A stretch of DNA of 64,000 nt from Bradyrhizobium sp. WSM471 (GCF_000244915.1 NZ_CM001442.1:5208001-5272000), one strand, 5' to 3'. Counted from the first letter of the stretch, positions 17,276-26,125 are shown. Numbers and translations are program-made. Notes: generated from the letters alone by a model not told the origin.

Positions 17276-17698
17276 CTATTTCTTGTACACCGCGTCCGGA
17301 TCGAACAGCCTGTCCGCATCGACAAAGACGAGCCTGGCGCCGCCGTCGTCGGCCTCGACCTTGCGGTAGAAGCAGGAGCGGCGGCCCGTGTGACACGCCG
17401 CGCCGATCTGCTCGACGCGGATCCAGACCGCATCCTGATCGCAATCGGTGCGGATCTCGACCACGCGCTGAGTCTGACCTGAGGTCTCACCTTTTCGCCA
17501 CAAGGCATTGCGCGAGCGGCTGAAGTACCAGGCCTCGCCGGTCGCGATGGTCTTGCGCAGCGCCTCGTCATTCATGTGCGCGACCATCAGCACGTCGCCG
17601 GTGGCAACGTCCGTCGCGATGACCGTCACGAGGCCGGCCGCGTCGAACCTGGGAAGGAAGGCGAGACCTTCCTCGGTTTCATGGGAGTGAGCGGACAC
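17276..17698 (-). CDS. hisI: Phosphoribosyl-AMP cyclohydrolase
   Basis: A 140-aa HisI enzyme, opening the adenine ring of phosphoribosyl-AMP in histidine biosynthesis. Metal-binding residues are visible in TDCDQDAVW (C86) and in [11 protein letters not shown] (C102, C109), with AHMNDEAL and [14 protein letters not shown] in order before them. Single-domain form, without the HisE part. GTG start at 17698 with GAGGG five bases upstream. It is 27 bp downstream of folE on the same strand and is probably cotranscribed. Confidence 0.95.
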   Translation of the reverse strand: MSAHSHETEEGLAFLPRFDAAGLVTVIATDVATGDVLMVAHMNDEALRKTIATGEAWYFSRSRNALWRKGETSGQTQRVVEIRTDCDQDAVWIRVEQIGAACHTGRRSCFYRKVEADDGGARLVFVDADRLFDPDAVYKK

Positions 17699-17725
17699 AA
17701 CGCCCTCGCCGGTCTGTTCGCGAGG

Positions 17726-18418
17726 TCAGCGCTGCAGGCCTCGCACCAGGGACAGAAAACGAGCCTGCTCCGCCGGATTATCGCGGAACATGCCGGTGAA
17801 GCGGCTGGTGAAGGTGGAGGCGCCATGCTTGGCGACGCCGCGCACCGACATGCAGGTATGCTCGGCCTCGATCAGCACGGCAACGCCGCGCGGCTTGAGG
17901 ATCTCGTCGATCGCCGCCGCGATCTGCGCGGTCATGTGCTCCTGGGTCTGGAGCCGGCGAGCGAAGATGTCGGTGAGGCGCGCAAGCTTCGACAGGCCGA
18001 CCACGCGTTCCACCGGCGTATAGGCGATGTGCGCCTTGCCGTAGAACGGCATCATGTGATGCTCGCATTGCGAGGTGAACTCGATGTCGCGCACAAGGAC
18101 GAAATCATCATAGCCGGCGGTCTCGCCGAAGGTGCGATCGAGCACCTCGGCCGGGCACTGGTGGTAGCCCTGATAGAGTTCGTCGAAAGCCTCGACCACG
18201 CGGCGCGGCGTGTCGAGCAAGCCCTCGCGGTTGGTGTTCTCGCCGATATAGGCGAGCAGTGTCTTCACCGCCTGCTCGGCCTCGGCGCGCGCCGGGCGCG
18301 GCTGGTCGGCGCGGACGGCGGCTGCGAGGAATTCGGAAGGATCGAGCTCCGCCGGACGGCTCTCGGGCTGCCGATCGGAGGGCTTGTTGGGGCGGATGGA
18401 TTTGATGGTAGCGTCCAT
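17726..18418 (-). CDS. folE: GTP cyclohydrolase I
   Basis: A 230-aa enzyme catalysing the first step of folate (tetrahydrobiopterin-type pteridine) synthesis from GTP. The zinc and catalytic signature [18 protein letters not shown] (C118, H120, H121) and the later HTCMSVRGV cysteine are present, as are GLLDTPRRV and RLQTQEHMT. The first 40 residues form a nonconserved extension. ATG 18418. Transcribed with hisI downstream. A 231-bp divergent promoter region separates it from the IscU-like gene. Confidence 0.95.
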   Translation of the reverse strand: MDATIKSIRPNKPSDRQPESRPAELDPSEFLAAAVRADQPRPARAEAEQAVKTLLAYIGENTNREGLLDTPRRVVEAFDELYQGYHQCPAEVLDRTFGETAGYDDFVLVRDIEFTSQCEHHMMPFYGKAHIAYTPVERVVGLSKLARLTDIFARRLQTQEHMTAQIAAAIDEILKPRGVAVLIEAEHTCMSVRGVAKHGASTFTSRFTGMFRDNPAEQARFLSLVRGLQR

Positions 18419-18649
18419 GTCGACTCCGTTCGACGGCCTTGCGGCCGGAGTGTCACCGGCAGACGGGGCGGCGGACCGCCGGACGCCTGAGAGAACAGTT
18501 TCGGCGAAAAGGTCTGCAAATTATAACGTCGGCAACAGGGTCCTGGATCACACCAGTGCTGCAGCGCCGGGCTGTTTTTCCGCCAGTTCCGACCCTATAT
18601 AAGGCCGTGGACGGCGCACGCCAAGGCCGATCCTGCTGGACTCCATCAC

Positions 18650-19105
18650 ATGCTGAACGACATTTATAACAAGCGGATCATCGAACTGGCCGGGAATATT
18701 CCGCGGCTCGGACGGTTGCCGGATCCCGATGCCACCGCTACCGCCCACTCCAAGCTGTGCGGCTCGACCGTCAAGATCGACCTCAAGATGGAGGGTGACA
18801 AGGTCACCGACTTCGCCCACCACGTGAAGGCGTGCGCGCTGGGACAGGCTTCTTCATCCATCATGGCAAGTCAGATCGTCGGATCGACTGCGAGCGAACT
18901 CCGTGAGTTACGCGAAACTGTTCGCAAGATGCTGAAGGAGAACGGCGCGCCTCCTGAAGGCAAATGGGCAGAGATCAAGTTCCTCGAGCCGGTCCGCGAC
19001 TACAAGGCGCGCCACGCCTCGACGCTCCTGACCTTCGATGCCGTGGTCGATGCCATCGGCCAGATCGAGGCGAAGGCAAAGCAGCCGGCTGGGGCGCAAG
19101 GCTGA
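18650..19105 (+). CDS. IscU/NifU-like iron-sulfur scaffold family protein lacking the third cysteine
   Basis: A 151-aa member of the IscU/NifU_N fold, which assembles and passes on Fe-S clusters. C37 (KLCGS) and C62 (ACALG) are in the expected places. The third ligand position, usually a His-Cys pair, reads R121-H122-A here, so one cysteine is missing. That form is familiar among alphaproteobacterial homologs and may bind clusters differently or have another role. It faces folE across a shared promoter region. ATG 18650 has no strong Shine-Dalgarno sequence. Confidence 0.85.
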   Translation: MLNDIYNKRIIELAGNIPRLGRLPDPDATATAHSKLCGSTVKIDLKMEGDKVTDFAHHVKACALGQASSSIMASQIVGSTASELRELRETVRKMLKENGAPPEGKWAEIKFLEPVRDYKARHASTLLTFDAVVDAIGQIEAKAKQPAGAQG

Positions 19106-19163
19106 TTACGGAGGCTGATCCGGGCTCGTCGCTCGGCCCGCAAATGGGATCAGATTTCGAGGC

Positions 19164-20063
19164 TTACTTCTGCGACGCCGCAACCGGCGTGGCCACGCCG
19201 CCCGTCGGCACCAGGGCTTCCGCCGTCTTGGTGGACTTTGCAGACTGCTCCGGTTCCGCACCGAACCTCGCCTGGCTCTTCGGTGCAAGCCCCGCCATTG
19301 CCGGCGCGGAGATGTCGACATGCGGCAGCACGTCGACCGCGAGATTCGTCGTCACGAGATTGGTGAGCTTGAGCTCGCCTGCATCGAGCTCGTGCAGATC
19401 TTCCCACGGCGGGACGCTCAGCGCGAGCGACAGCAGATCGCCGGCACCACCCATGTCGAACGTGTATTTGGCGAGCCGGCCGATATCGCGCTCCACGATC
19501 ATCAGGTCCTGTGCGCTGTAGCTCGCGGCCTTGGCATCGTCGGCGCGATCGCCCATCCAGATCTGGTGGACCCGCACATGGGCCGTTTCCGGCACGTAGC
19601 GCTTCTTGCCCGCCAGCAGCAGGAACACGCACATGGATTCGCAATAAGCCTCAGGCGCGACCGCCGGACGAACCGTCTGCCCGCCGCGGCTCTGAACGCT
19701 GACACCGACCGTGGTCAAAAGTCCGAGATTGCGAAAGCGCCGGCCGAGCGTGATCGCGTCGTTGACAGAACCGCCGCTGGAATCGAGCACCACGGTGGCG
19801 CCGCCGAGCTGGCGTCCGCGCGAAAACTCCTCGAAATCCCTGGGCGTATCGGCGGTGATGATGCCGACCGCACTGACCCAGCCGCGGCAATTCGGCTCGC
19901 AGGCGACCCAGCCGAACTTCATCGGCAGCTTGCGCTCTTCAAGGGCAGCACCGGCCCGAGCCGACGACCCGAGCGTCGCGACGGCGCCAGCCAGCACGAC
20001 TCCACAAGCAGCGGTTCCCACCAGCAACCAGCCGCGAAGTTTGAGCGACTTCAGAAGTTTCAA
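19164..20063 (-). CDS. Membrane-anchored ClpP-like periplasmic protein (COG3904 type)
   Basis: A 299-aa protein. A hydrophobic segment (11-31) anchors or exports it; the domain resembles ClpP/crotonase-fold proteases. DSSGGSV (95-100) matches the ClpP glycine loop, CESMC puts a serine (S143) where ClpP has its nucleophile, and VRVHQIW (H166) matches the catalytic histidine. Cysteines at 55 and 59 and at 141 and 145 may form disulfides. The start is TTG 20063, with GGGGAAGGG six bases upstream; TTG 20087 is possible. The tail (about 250-299) is low-complexity. Substrate unknown. Confidence 0.75.
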   Translation of the reverse strand: MKLLKSLKLRGWLLVGTAACGVVLAGAVATLGSSARAGAALEERKLPMKFGWVACEPNCRGWVSAVGIITADTPRDFEEFSRGRQLGGATVVLDSSGGSVNDAITLGRRFRNLGLLTTVGVSVQSRGGQTVRPAVAPEAYCESMCVFLLLAGKKRYVPETAHVRVHQIWMGDRADDAKAASYSAQDLMIVERDIGRLAKYTFDMGGAGDLLSLALSVPPWEDLHELDAGELKLTNLVTTNLAVDVLPHVDISAPAMAGLAPKSQARFGAEPEQSAKSTKTAEALVPTGGVATPVAASQK

Positions 20064-20304
20064 ACTGGTCCCTTCCCCAAGTCCCAAGCCTCACGGCGAG
20101 CCGACTCAGCCAAGCCCCGTTCTGACGTTCCAATGAGTCTCACATGAACGTCACAAAAATGGTATCCGGGGGAATACAGCTCGTCCATAGGCACTTGCTG
20201 CACTGCTCCCAAAAAGCATGCAAAATATGACGTACAAACAACAGCTTATAGTTCCCTGCGCCGGAACCGCGCAGAACCTCGCCCACGATCTCGGCAAAGC
20301 GCCC

Positions 20305-20643
20305 ATGAAGCAATCAGCCTGCGAGCACTGTTCCAATTCCGTCGCGGGCGCGCTCCTGCTTCCACGCAGATTCGGCCGCGCGCTGATCTGGCTCTACCGC
20401 CACACGCTCTCGCCGCTGGTTGGCTACAATTGCCGGCACCTGCCGACCTGCTCCGCCTATGGCGATGAGGCGATCGAACGGTTCGGGCTGTGGGCCGGCG
20501 GCTGGATGACGCTCGCACGCCTGCTCCGTTGCAACCCCTTCGGCACCTCGGGCATCGACAACGTGCCCCTCACCGCGCCACAGGGTGCGCGCTGGTACTC
20601 GCCCTGGCGCTACGGCCGCTGGCGCGGCGTCAACGCATCCTGA
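20305..20643 (+). CDS. yidD: Membrane protein insertion efficiency factor YidD
   Basis: A 112-aa YidD protein, which helps YidC insert inner-membrane proteins. The family block is clear: LIWLYRHTLSPLVGYNCRHL, PTCSAYGDEAIERFG and RLLRCNPFG, with an amphipathic N-terminal helix. ATG 20305 fits the family length; an earlier in-frame ATG (20218) would add 29 unlike residues. It is not next to rpmH, rnpA or yidC here, as is common in alphaproteobacteria. Confidence 0.92.
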   Translation: MKQSACEHCSNSVAGALLLPRRFGRALIWLYRHTLSPLVGYNCRHLPTCSAYGDEAIERFGLWAGGWMTLARLLRCNPFGTSGIDNVPLTAPQGARWYSPWRYGRWRGVNAS

Positions 20644-20692
20644 GCACGACGCGGCGCCTCACGTGTCGCGACCTTGAGTGGAACCGAAATTC

Positions 20693-20729
20693 TTTCCTCC
20701 CGTTGATTTGCTGCTCCCACGGGAGGAAA
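20693..20729 (+). promoter_or_regulatory. Hairpin that sequesters a ribosome binding site
   Basis: Perfect 11-bp inverted repeat: tttcctcccgt (20693-20703) pairs with acgggaggaaa (20719-20729) across a 15-base loop. The right arm contains the GGAGG Shine-Dalgarno sequence of the small gene starting at 20734, so the left arm is an exact anti-Shine-Dalgarno sequence. The stem must open for translation. It lacks the U-tract of a terminator in either direction. Confidence 0.6.
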
Positions 20730-20733
20730 AACA

Positions 20734-20946
20734 ATGCGCTGGAAAATCAGCCCTCATTTTCACGTCAGGTCTGGACCGGATTCGCGGGGTGGTTCGCGAG
20801 GCCACGATCCCAGAACCCTCGACATGATCGCCATCATCGCTCTGCTGATGCTCGTCGTCGGCTCCGGCTGGTATCTGGCGGCGAGCACGGCCACGCCGCC
20901 CAGTACGACGGCGTTCATCGTGCCGAGCCAGAGCGTGCACTGGTAA
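20734..20946 (+). CDS. Small single-pass membrane protein
   Basis: A 70-aa protein: a basic, glycine- and histidine-containing head (1-30), one membrane helix (about 31-50, MIAIIALLMLVVGSGWYLAA) and a short Ser/Thr tail. GGAGG seven bases before ATG 20734 is close to ideal but is buried in a hairpin. The gene ends exactly where the convergent gene at 20947 ends, with no gap. Function unknown. Confidence 0.65.
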   Translation: MRWKISPHFHVRSGPDSRGGSRGHDPRTLDMIAIIALLMLVVGSGWYLAASTATPPSTTAFIVPSQSVHW

Positions 20947-22161
20947 TCAACGGGACCAGAAAAAGCGCCCGGGTGGCGGCGGGACCGGCTCGGGCGGACG
21001 TGGCCGCTTCGGACGCGGCGGTTTCGGCGACGGCTCGGCGGACGAGGTGGTCTCCGCGCCGGGCGCCGTCTCGCTTCCCGGCACCTTCACCGCCAGCAGC
21101 AGGTTCGATTCGTGCGTACGCCAGCGGTAGCCGACGCCGAAATCGATCGGCTGGGCGCGCGTGAACAGCGCCGCGTAACGTTCCTGGTAGCGGCCGGGAA
21201 ATTCGCTGATGGGTCCGAGATAGCGGCCGAACGGGAAGAAGCGCCATTGCCGCGAATTGTAGTTCGAAAGCGGAATGCCGGAATCGTCCTGGACGATGGT
21301 CGCGCTGTTGGCGAGCAACCAGTCGCGCGCCACGGTGAAATTGCCGGAGTGCAGCAGATAAGACGCACTCTTGATCAGGCTGTTGCCGGGGCCGAGCGTC
21401 TCGCAGAACTTCAGGAAGCCGGCTGCGCGTGCACCTGAATTGGAAAGATCGGTCGAGAAATAATACAGCGTGCGCGCCTCGCCGTCGGGGCCGGCGAAGG
21501 TGATGCGGGCGCCGCGCGTCGCGTTCGGTCCGGGATTGTCGTTGCCGACATGCACGCCGCCTTTGTCGTCGAGTGCGACCATCTCGACATTGCGGATGGT
21601 CTTGCCGGAGCGGACGAGGAAGACGTAGAGGATCGGCAAGGTGCCGTTGACCTGGTTGGTGTGCAGGTCGACCTTCATTTGCTTGGTGATGAAGAAGGAA
21701 AAACTCAGGATCGAGCCGAGCGAGCGCTCGACATTGTAGAGCGCGGCGCCGACCGAACCGCGCGGCAGTCGCGTCAGGTCCGCCACCGCACCGACCGGCT
21801 CCAGCGCGCCGAGCACGTAAGTGCTGGCCTTGGGATAGAAGGCGTTGGCGTAGAGGAAATCGGGGCCGCTGAACAAATAAAACATGGTCGGCCTGGGCGC
21901 GGCCAGATTGACGTCGGCCCAGTTGCGGATCTTCGAGAGCTGGCGCTCCTCAAGCTGGGCGAACGCGCCGTCGAAGAATCTTGCGTGGCGTTGCCAGCCC
22001 GGGTCCTTTGTGAGCGGCGCCAGCGGCGAATTCGCAGAAGGCTGCATGCCCGCGAGGAAGCGCGCGGTGTCATCGAAGGTTGCCTCGGCGGCACGTGCGG
22101 ACGAGACGGCCGCAGCCAGCAAGGCGAAAGCGACGGCCGCAATTCTCATGGGTCGAAACAT
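20947..22161 (-). CDS. Exported protein of unknown function with proline-rich tail
   Basis: A 404-aa secreted protein. The signal peptide (MFRPMRIAAVAFALLAAAVSSARA) is followed by a domain of about 335 residues with PTMFYLFSGPDFLYANAFYP, LPILYVFLVRSGKTI and HSGNFTVARDWLLANS segments, then a Pro/Lys/Arg-rich tail ending PPPPGRFFWSR. I do not recognise the family. Its ATG (22161) lies 2 bp after the permease stop codon, so the two are likely translationally coupled and may work together. Confidence 0.75.
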   Translation of the reverse strand: MFRPMRIAAVAFALLAAAVSSARAAEATFDDTARFLAGMQPSANSPLAPLTKDPGWQRHARFFDGAFAQLEERQLSKIRNWADVNLAAPRPTMFYLFSGPDFLYANAFYPKASTYVLGALEPVGAVADLTRLPRGSVGAALYNVERSLGSILSFSFFITKQMKVDLHTNQVNGTLPILYVFLVRSGKTIRNVEMVALDDKGGVHVGNDNPGPNATRGARITFAGPDGEARTLYYFSTDLSNSGARAAGFLKFCETLGPGNSLIKSASYLLHSGNFTVARDWLLANSATIVQDDSGIPLSNYNSRQWRFFPFGRYLGPISEFPGRYQERYAALFTRAQPIDFGVGYRWRTHESNLLLAVKVPGSETAPGAETTSSAEPSPKPPRPKRPRPPEPVPPPPGRFFWSR

Positions 22162-22163
22162 GT

Positions 22164-23531
22164 CTATTCGCGATGTGATGAAGTGCCAGCGGCGACCGGC
22201 CGCCTGCGGAAAACAGCATAAATCAAAAGGCCCGAGAGCATGACGAGCATCCCCGACAGCGATTGCACGAGCCGCTCGGTCAACAAATAGTACATCATGA
22301 AGGCGGTCACGAGCAGGAAAACGAGCGGCGTGAACGGGTATCCCCAGGCGCGATAGGGCCGCGGCAAATCGGGATCCGTGATGCGCAGCTTGATGACGCC
22401 GGCGACCGTGAAGAACGAGCAGAACAAGAGCGCGAACTGGATGAAGTCGAGCACGGCCTCGAAACTGCGGGTGAACAGCAGCAGATTGGCGACGGCGAGC
22501 TGAAACAGGATGGCATAGGCCGGCGCGCCGCGCACCGATCTCTGCGAGAACACGCGCAGCGCCGGAATATCCTCCCCCATCGTCATCATCACGCGCGGGC
22601 CGATCCACATCATCGCGCTGATCGAGGAGATCAGGCCGAAACAGATCATCGCGCCGACGATCCGGCCGCCGAGATTGCCGAAGATCGCGCTGCCGGCGAC
22701 GCTGGCGACGTCGAGCTGACCCGCGAGCGCGCCGACCGGCGTCGAATGGAGAAACACCGCATTCAGCGCGACGTACAGCACGAGCACGATCAGCGTGCCC
22801 GCGAGCAGCGCACGCGGCAGGTCCCGCTGCGGCATGTTCATCTCGCCGATGATGTAGGTTGCGGCATTCCAGCCCGAGAACGAATACATCACGAATACGA
22901 GCCCGATCGCGAAAGGCGCGCTGACGATATGCGCGAGATCGCCCGCCTGCGGCGTGAAGGCGATCGGCTGCGGCACGCCGACGACGAAGCCGGCGACCAG
23001 AAAGGCGACGATCAGCACGACCTTCAGAATGGTCGAGATCAATTGGAAGGTCGAGGAGTGCCTGACGCCGGTCAATTGCACGAGCGAGACCAGCCACACC
23101 ACGGCGATGGCAAGCGGGATCGGCGGCACACCGGGCACGACCGATTTGGCGTATTCGCCGAAGGCCATCGCGGCGAGCGCGACGGGTGCTGCAAAACCAA
23201 CCGTCGCCGACACCCAGCCGGCGAGAAAGCCGAAGGCGGGATGATAGGCGCGGCCAAGGAAATTGTATTCGCCGCTCGAGCGCGGAAACATGGCGCCGAG
23301 CTCGCTGTAGGAGAACACGCCGCACAGCGCGACGATGCCGCCGACGGACCACAGCAAGAGGATCGAGAAGCCCGAGGGAATGTCCTTGACCTGGAAGCCG
23401 AGGCTGGTGAAGACGCCGACCCCGATCATGTCGGCCACGACGATGGCGGTTGCGACCAGAACGGAGACCCCCGACCCGCTTCCGGTCAGCCGGCTGGTCC
23501 AGGGTGCAGTACCCGCATCTGATGCCGTCAT
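22164..23531 (-). CDS. APC superfamily amino acid permease
   Basis: A 455-aa inner-membrane transporter with about 12 membrane helices. The first helix carries the APC signature VVADMIGVGVFTSLGFQV, and SGWNAATYIIGEMN and LNAVFLHSTPVGAL are typical of amino acid/polyamine/organocation carriers. The substrate is probably an amino acid. ATG 23531 follows GAGGAC; an upstream TTG would add four residues. It is the first gene of a two-gene unit with the unknown exported protein. Confidence 0.87.
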   Translation of the reverse strand: MTASDAGTAPWTSRLTGSGSGVSVLVATAIVVADMIGVGVFTSLGFQVKDIPSGFSILLLWSVGGIVALCGVFSYSELGAMFPRSSGEYNFLGRAYHPAFGFLAGWVSATVGFAAPVALAAMAFGEYAKSVVPGVPPIPLAIAVVWLVSLVQLTGVRHSSTFQLISTILKVVLIVAFLVAGFVVGVPQPIAFTPQAGDLAHIVSAPFAIGLVFVMYSFSGWNAATYIIGEMNMPQRDLPRALLAGTLIVLVLYVALNAVFLHSTPVGALAGQLDVASVAGSAIFGNLGGRIVGAMICFGLISSISAMMWIGPRVMMTMGEDIPALRVFSQRSVRGAPAYAILFQLAVANLLLFTRSFEAVLDFIQFALLFCSFFTVAGVIKLRITDPDLPRPYRAWGYPFTPLVFLLVTAFMMYYLLTERLVQSLSGMLVMLSGLLIYAVFRRRPVAAGTSSHRE

Positions 23532-23860
23532 CGCCGTCCTCAACCTCAGGCGTCACGCCTCGTGGGAAGCATCGTGCAGTTCGGTCCAGTCAATTCAAGC
23601 AGGGTTAACAAGGGTTAAATGAGGCGGGCCAAATCGGTACTGCAGCACCATTAATGCGAGGTCTGGGCCAATAAACCCTCCCAAACACCGGCACATCACG
23701 TTTCCCTTCCCCACAATCACGACACGATTGCGTGGTCCTTTTGAGCGTTCCGGATGTGGGGAAGTTTCTCCGGACACTTAACGTCGCCTAAACGCCCATC
23801 GGCTCAATTGCCTTAATGATTGCCGATGGACTTGTGGTCATGACTTGGGGTCATGGGTGA
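23532..23860. other. Divergent promoter region between permease and hydrolase genes
   Basis: No gene seen in this 329-bp stretch. It contains two TTAA elements six bases apart (23605-23618), one base short of a CtrA box, and must hold the start signals for both flanking genes. No hairpin or repeat is evident. Confidence 0.4.
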
Positions 23861-25207
23861 ATGGTCGGGGCCGTTCCGAAACCGAGAGCTGACATCCGCG
23901 CCGACCGGACCACGTCCGGCGCACGCGGTCGTGCGCTTCGGGTCGCTCTGATCTCAGCCTTGGTGCCGTTGTCGCTGACCTTGGTTCAATGCGGCAAGGC
24001 GCCCAATCCGGCAGCGCTCGCGGCGAACTCGCAGGCCAACGCCCAAGGCAATAACGCCCAAGCCAACGTTCAGGTCGTTGCGAAGACAAACCAGCAAGTC
24101 GCAAGCAACGACACCTTCGAGGATCGCTTCCCGGCCCCCCAGTTCAGGGAGCGCTTCCCATCCGCGAGCGAGGGTTTTCTGCAACGGCAGATGTCGGACT
24201 TCTCACCCAAGCGCGCCGTGCAGCAGCAGCCGGAGCAGGCGCCTTACAAGGTCGCTTCGCTCGCGCCGCAGGCCCCCTACCAGCGTCCGCCACGCGAGGA
24301 CCTGACGACGCTCGTCAGCATGAAGTCGTCAGCCTTCCCCTATTTCGGCAACAACCCCGCCTCCGACGCGCCGTTCCTCAACATCTCCAAAGGCGACCGC
24401 CGCGGCCACCGCAGCTATTCCGGGCGCGTGTTCTGGCAGGACGAGACTTACAACGATAACCGCGTCCTGATGCACGTGCCCGAACATTTCGACGTGCGGA
24501 AGCCCGGCGTGATCGTGGTGTTCTTCCACGGCAATGGCGCAACACTCGAGCGCGACGTGCGCGACCGCCAGCTGGTGCCGCAACAGATCACCGATTCCGG
24601 CGCCAACGCCATCCTGCTTGCGCCGCAGATGGCGGTTGACGCTGCCGATTCCAGCGCCGGAAAATTCTGGCAGGCCGGCGGCCTCAAGCGCTTCCTGGAC
24701 GAATCTGCGAACCATCTGGCCCGGCTCACCGGCGATCCCAACAGCGCCCGCGCCTTCGCCAATATGCCGATCGTGATCGTCGGCTACAGCGGCGGCTTCC
24801 TGCCGACGGCCTGGAGCCTCGAAGTCGGCGGCATCGGCGACCGTGTCCGCGGCGTCGTGCTGCTCGACGCCGTCTACGGCGAAATGGACAAGTTCGCCTC
24901 ATGGATCGAGAGCCACCGCTCCGGCTTCTTCGTCAGCTCCTACACCCGCTACACCGCGCGGCGCGACCGCGAGCTGATGAGCACCCTGCGGCAGAAGGGC
25001 ATCACCGTCTCCGAAGACATGGACGGCCCCTTGCGTCCGGGCAGCGTGGTGTTCGTCGAAACCGGGGACGGCATCACCCATCGTGACTATGTGACCCGAG
25101 CGTGGACGCGGGACCCGCTCAAGGACGTACTGGTGAAGATGTCGGCGACTCCATCACTCGCGCTCACGCGGGTTGCCTCCACCAATCCATCTGCGTCGAG
25201 CCGGTAG
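23861..25207 (+). CDS. Exported alpha/beta-hydrolase family lipoprotein
   Basis: A 448-aa protein. An Arg-rich leader and hydrophobic segment end in LTLVQC (Cys44), a plausible lipobox. A Gln/Asn/Ala-rich linker to about 150 precedes an alpha/beta-hydrolase domain with VIVVFFHGNGATLERD (oxyanion region) and the nucleophile elbow VGYSGGFLPTAW. The strand VVLLDAVYGEMDKF and a late GDGITHRDYV fit the acid and histidine positions. Anchored in the envelope, it could act on esters or cell-wall compounds. ATG 23861; the substrate is unknown. Confidence 0.72.
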   Translation: MVGAVPKPRADIRADRTTSGARGRALRVALISALVPLSLTLVQCGKAPNPAALAANSQANAQGNNAQANVQVVAKTNQQVASNDTFEDRFPAPQFRERFPSASEGFLQRQMSDFSPKRAVQQQPEQAPYKVASLAPQAPYQRPPREDLTTLVSMKSSAFPYFGNNPASDAPFLNISKGDRRGHRSYSGRVFWQDETYNDNRVLMHVPEHFDVRKPGVIVVFFHGNGATLERDVRDRQLVPQQITDSGANAILLAPQMAVDAADSSAGKFWQAGGLKRFLDESANHLARLTGDPNSARAFANMPIVIVGYSGGFLPTAWSLEVGGIGDRVRGVVLLDAVYGEMDKFASWIESHRSGFFVSSYTRYTARRDRELMSTLRQKGITVSEDMDGPLRPGSVVFVETGDGITHRDYVTRAWTRDPLKDVLVKMSATPSLALTRVASTNPSASSR

Positions 25208-25374
25208 CGATATTGCGCCCGTCGGCATCTGGCTGCACGGCCCGCAATTCTCTCGAGCCTTGATCAAAATGTGATGTTGATGGCCGACGGTCCCGAGGCC
25301 GACCGGATTGCTTCCACTGGCAACAATCATACTTTGCCGGCCAAGTTGAATTTGGAATTCTGCGGGGACAGGCA

Positions 25375-25701
25375 GTGCGTCAGGGACTCTACAAGGTCGA
25401 CTTCCACACGGTTCACGGGACGGGTTGTGGCGTCGTCTACGTGACCGAGGGCAAGATGCGCGGCGGCAATTCCGCTTTCGCATTCATCGGCACCTGCACG
25501 GGCGAAGGCGACAGCATCAGGGTCAAGATCTCGACCGAGCGCCACAATGACGACCCGTGCTTCAAGGCACTGTTCGGTCTCGACCGGATCACGCTGACGC
25601 TCGCGGGACGGGAGGATGGCGACACGGCGGAATTCGAAGGCACCGCACTGCAACTGCCGGGCGTTGCCTTCAGGGCCGTGCTGAGCCGGATCAGCGACTA
25701 A
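25375..25701 (+). CDS. GrlR-like small regulatory protein
   Basis: A 108-aa beta-rich protein resembling GrlR, the lipocalin-like negative regulator of the enterobacterial type III secretion locus. The usual GrlR pattern is seen: GLYKVDFHTVHGTGCGVVYV, then GKMRGGNSAFAFIGTCTGEGD, then ITLTLAGREDGD. No grlA partner or secretion genes are nearby, so here it is an orphan and its target is unknown. GTG 25375 has GGGGA about six bases upstream. Confidence 0.72.
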   Translation: MRQGLYKVDFHTVHGTGCGVVYVTEGKMRGGNSAFAFIGTCTGEGDSIRVKISTERHNDDPCFKALFGLDRITLTLAGREDGDTAEFEGTALQLPGVAFRAVLSRISD

Positions 25702-25732
25702 CCGTCCGGCTTCCAGACCTTAGCCATTGGCC

Positions 25733-26125
25733 TCAGGTTTTTGGCAGCTTCGGAATGCTCTCGGCAAACCCATTGAAGCAGGCCAGCCGCTCGTCCTCTT
25801 CCTTGAAGAAACGGCAATCCGCATAGCCCTTGGCCTTCGCCGGCTTCGGCTTTGGCGCCGGGGGGATCACGGCGTCGTAGCAATTGAGCCGGTCCTTGGT
25901 GCCGTCATCGAGGTCGAGGCAGGCCTGGAGCCGCGCCGCGATCGATTGCGGCTTGCCCTTCGGCGCCGCAGCCGGCTTGGCCGCAGCCTCCTTGGTACCC
26001 GCCTTGGTGCCCTTGGGCTTGACCTGCACCAACGGCTTGTCCCCGACCATCGGTGGTGGCTTGTCGGCTTGCGCAAACGCGGAGGCTGAATAGAGCACCG
26101 CGGCAACCGCCAGAATCATCCTCAT
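25733..26125 (-). CDS. Exported Lys/Pro/Ala-rich protein with C-terminal Cys pairs
   Basis: A 130-aa protein. The signal peptide (MRMILAVAAVLYSASAFAQA) leads into a Lys/Ala/Pro-rich linker (KPKGTKAGTKEAAAKPAAAP) and then two short cysteine-bearing segments, QACLDLDDGTKDRLNCYDA and ADCRFFKEEDERLACFNGF. These look like repeats of one CxxxD-type motif, each probably closing a disulfide. ATG 26125 is preferred to an in-frame TTG at 26134. Function unknown. Confidence 0.72.
   Translation of the reverse strand: MRMILAVAAVLYSASAFAQADKPPPMVGDKPLVQVKPKGTKAGTKEAAAKPAAAPKGKPQSIAARLQACLDLDDGTKDRLNCYDAVIPPAPKPKPAKAKGYADCRFFKEEDERLACFNGFAESIPKLPKT

Noticed and set aside
23605..23618. Two TTAA elements before the hydrolase lipoprotein gene
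   Set aside because: The spacing is six bases, not the seven of a CtrA box; noted only as a near match.
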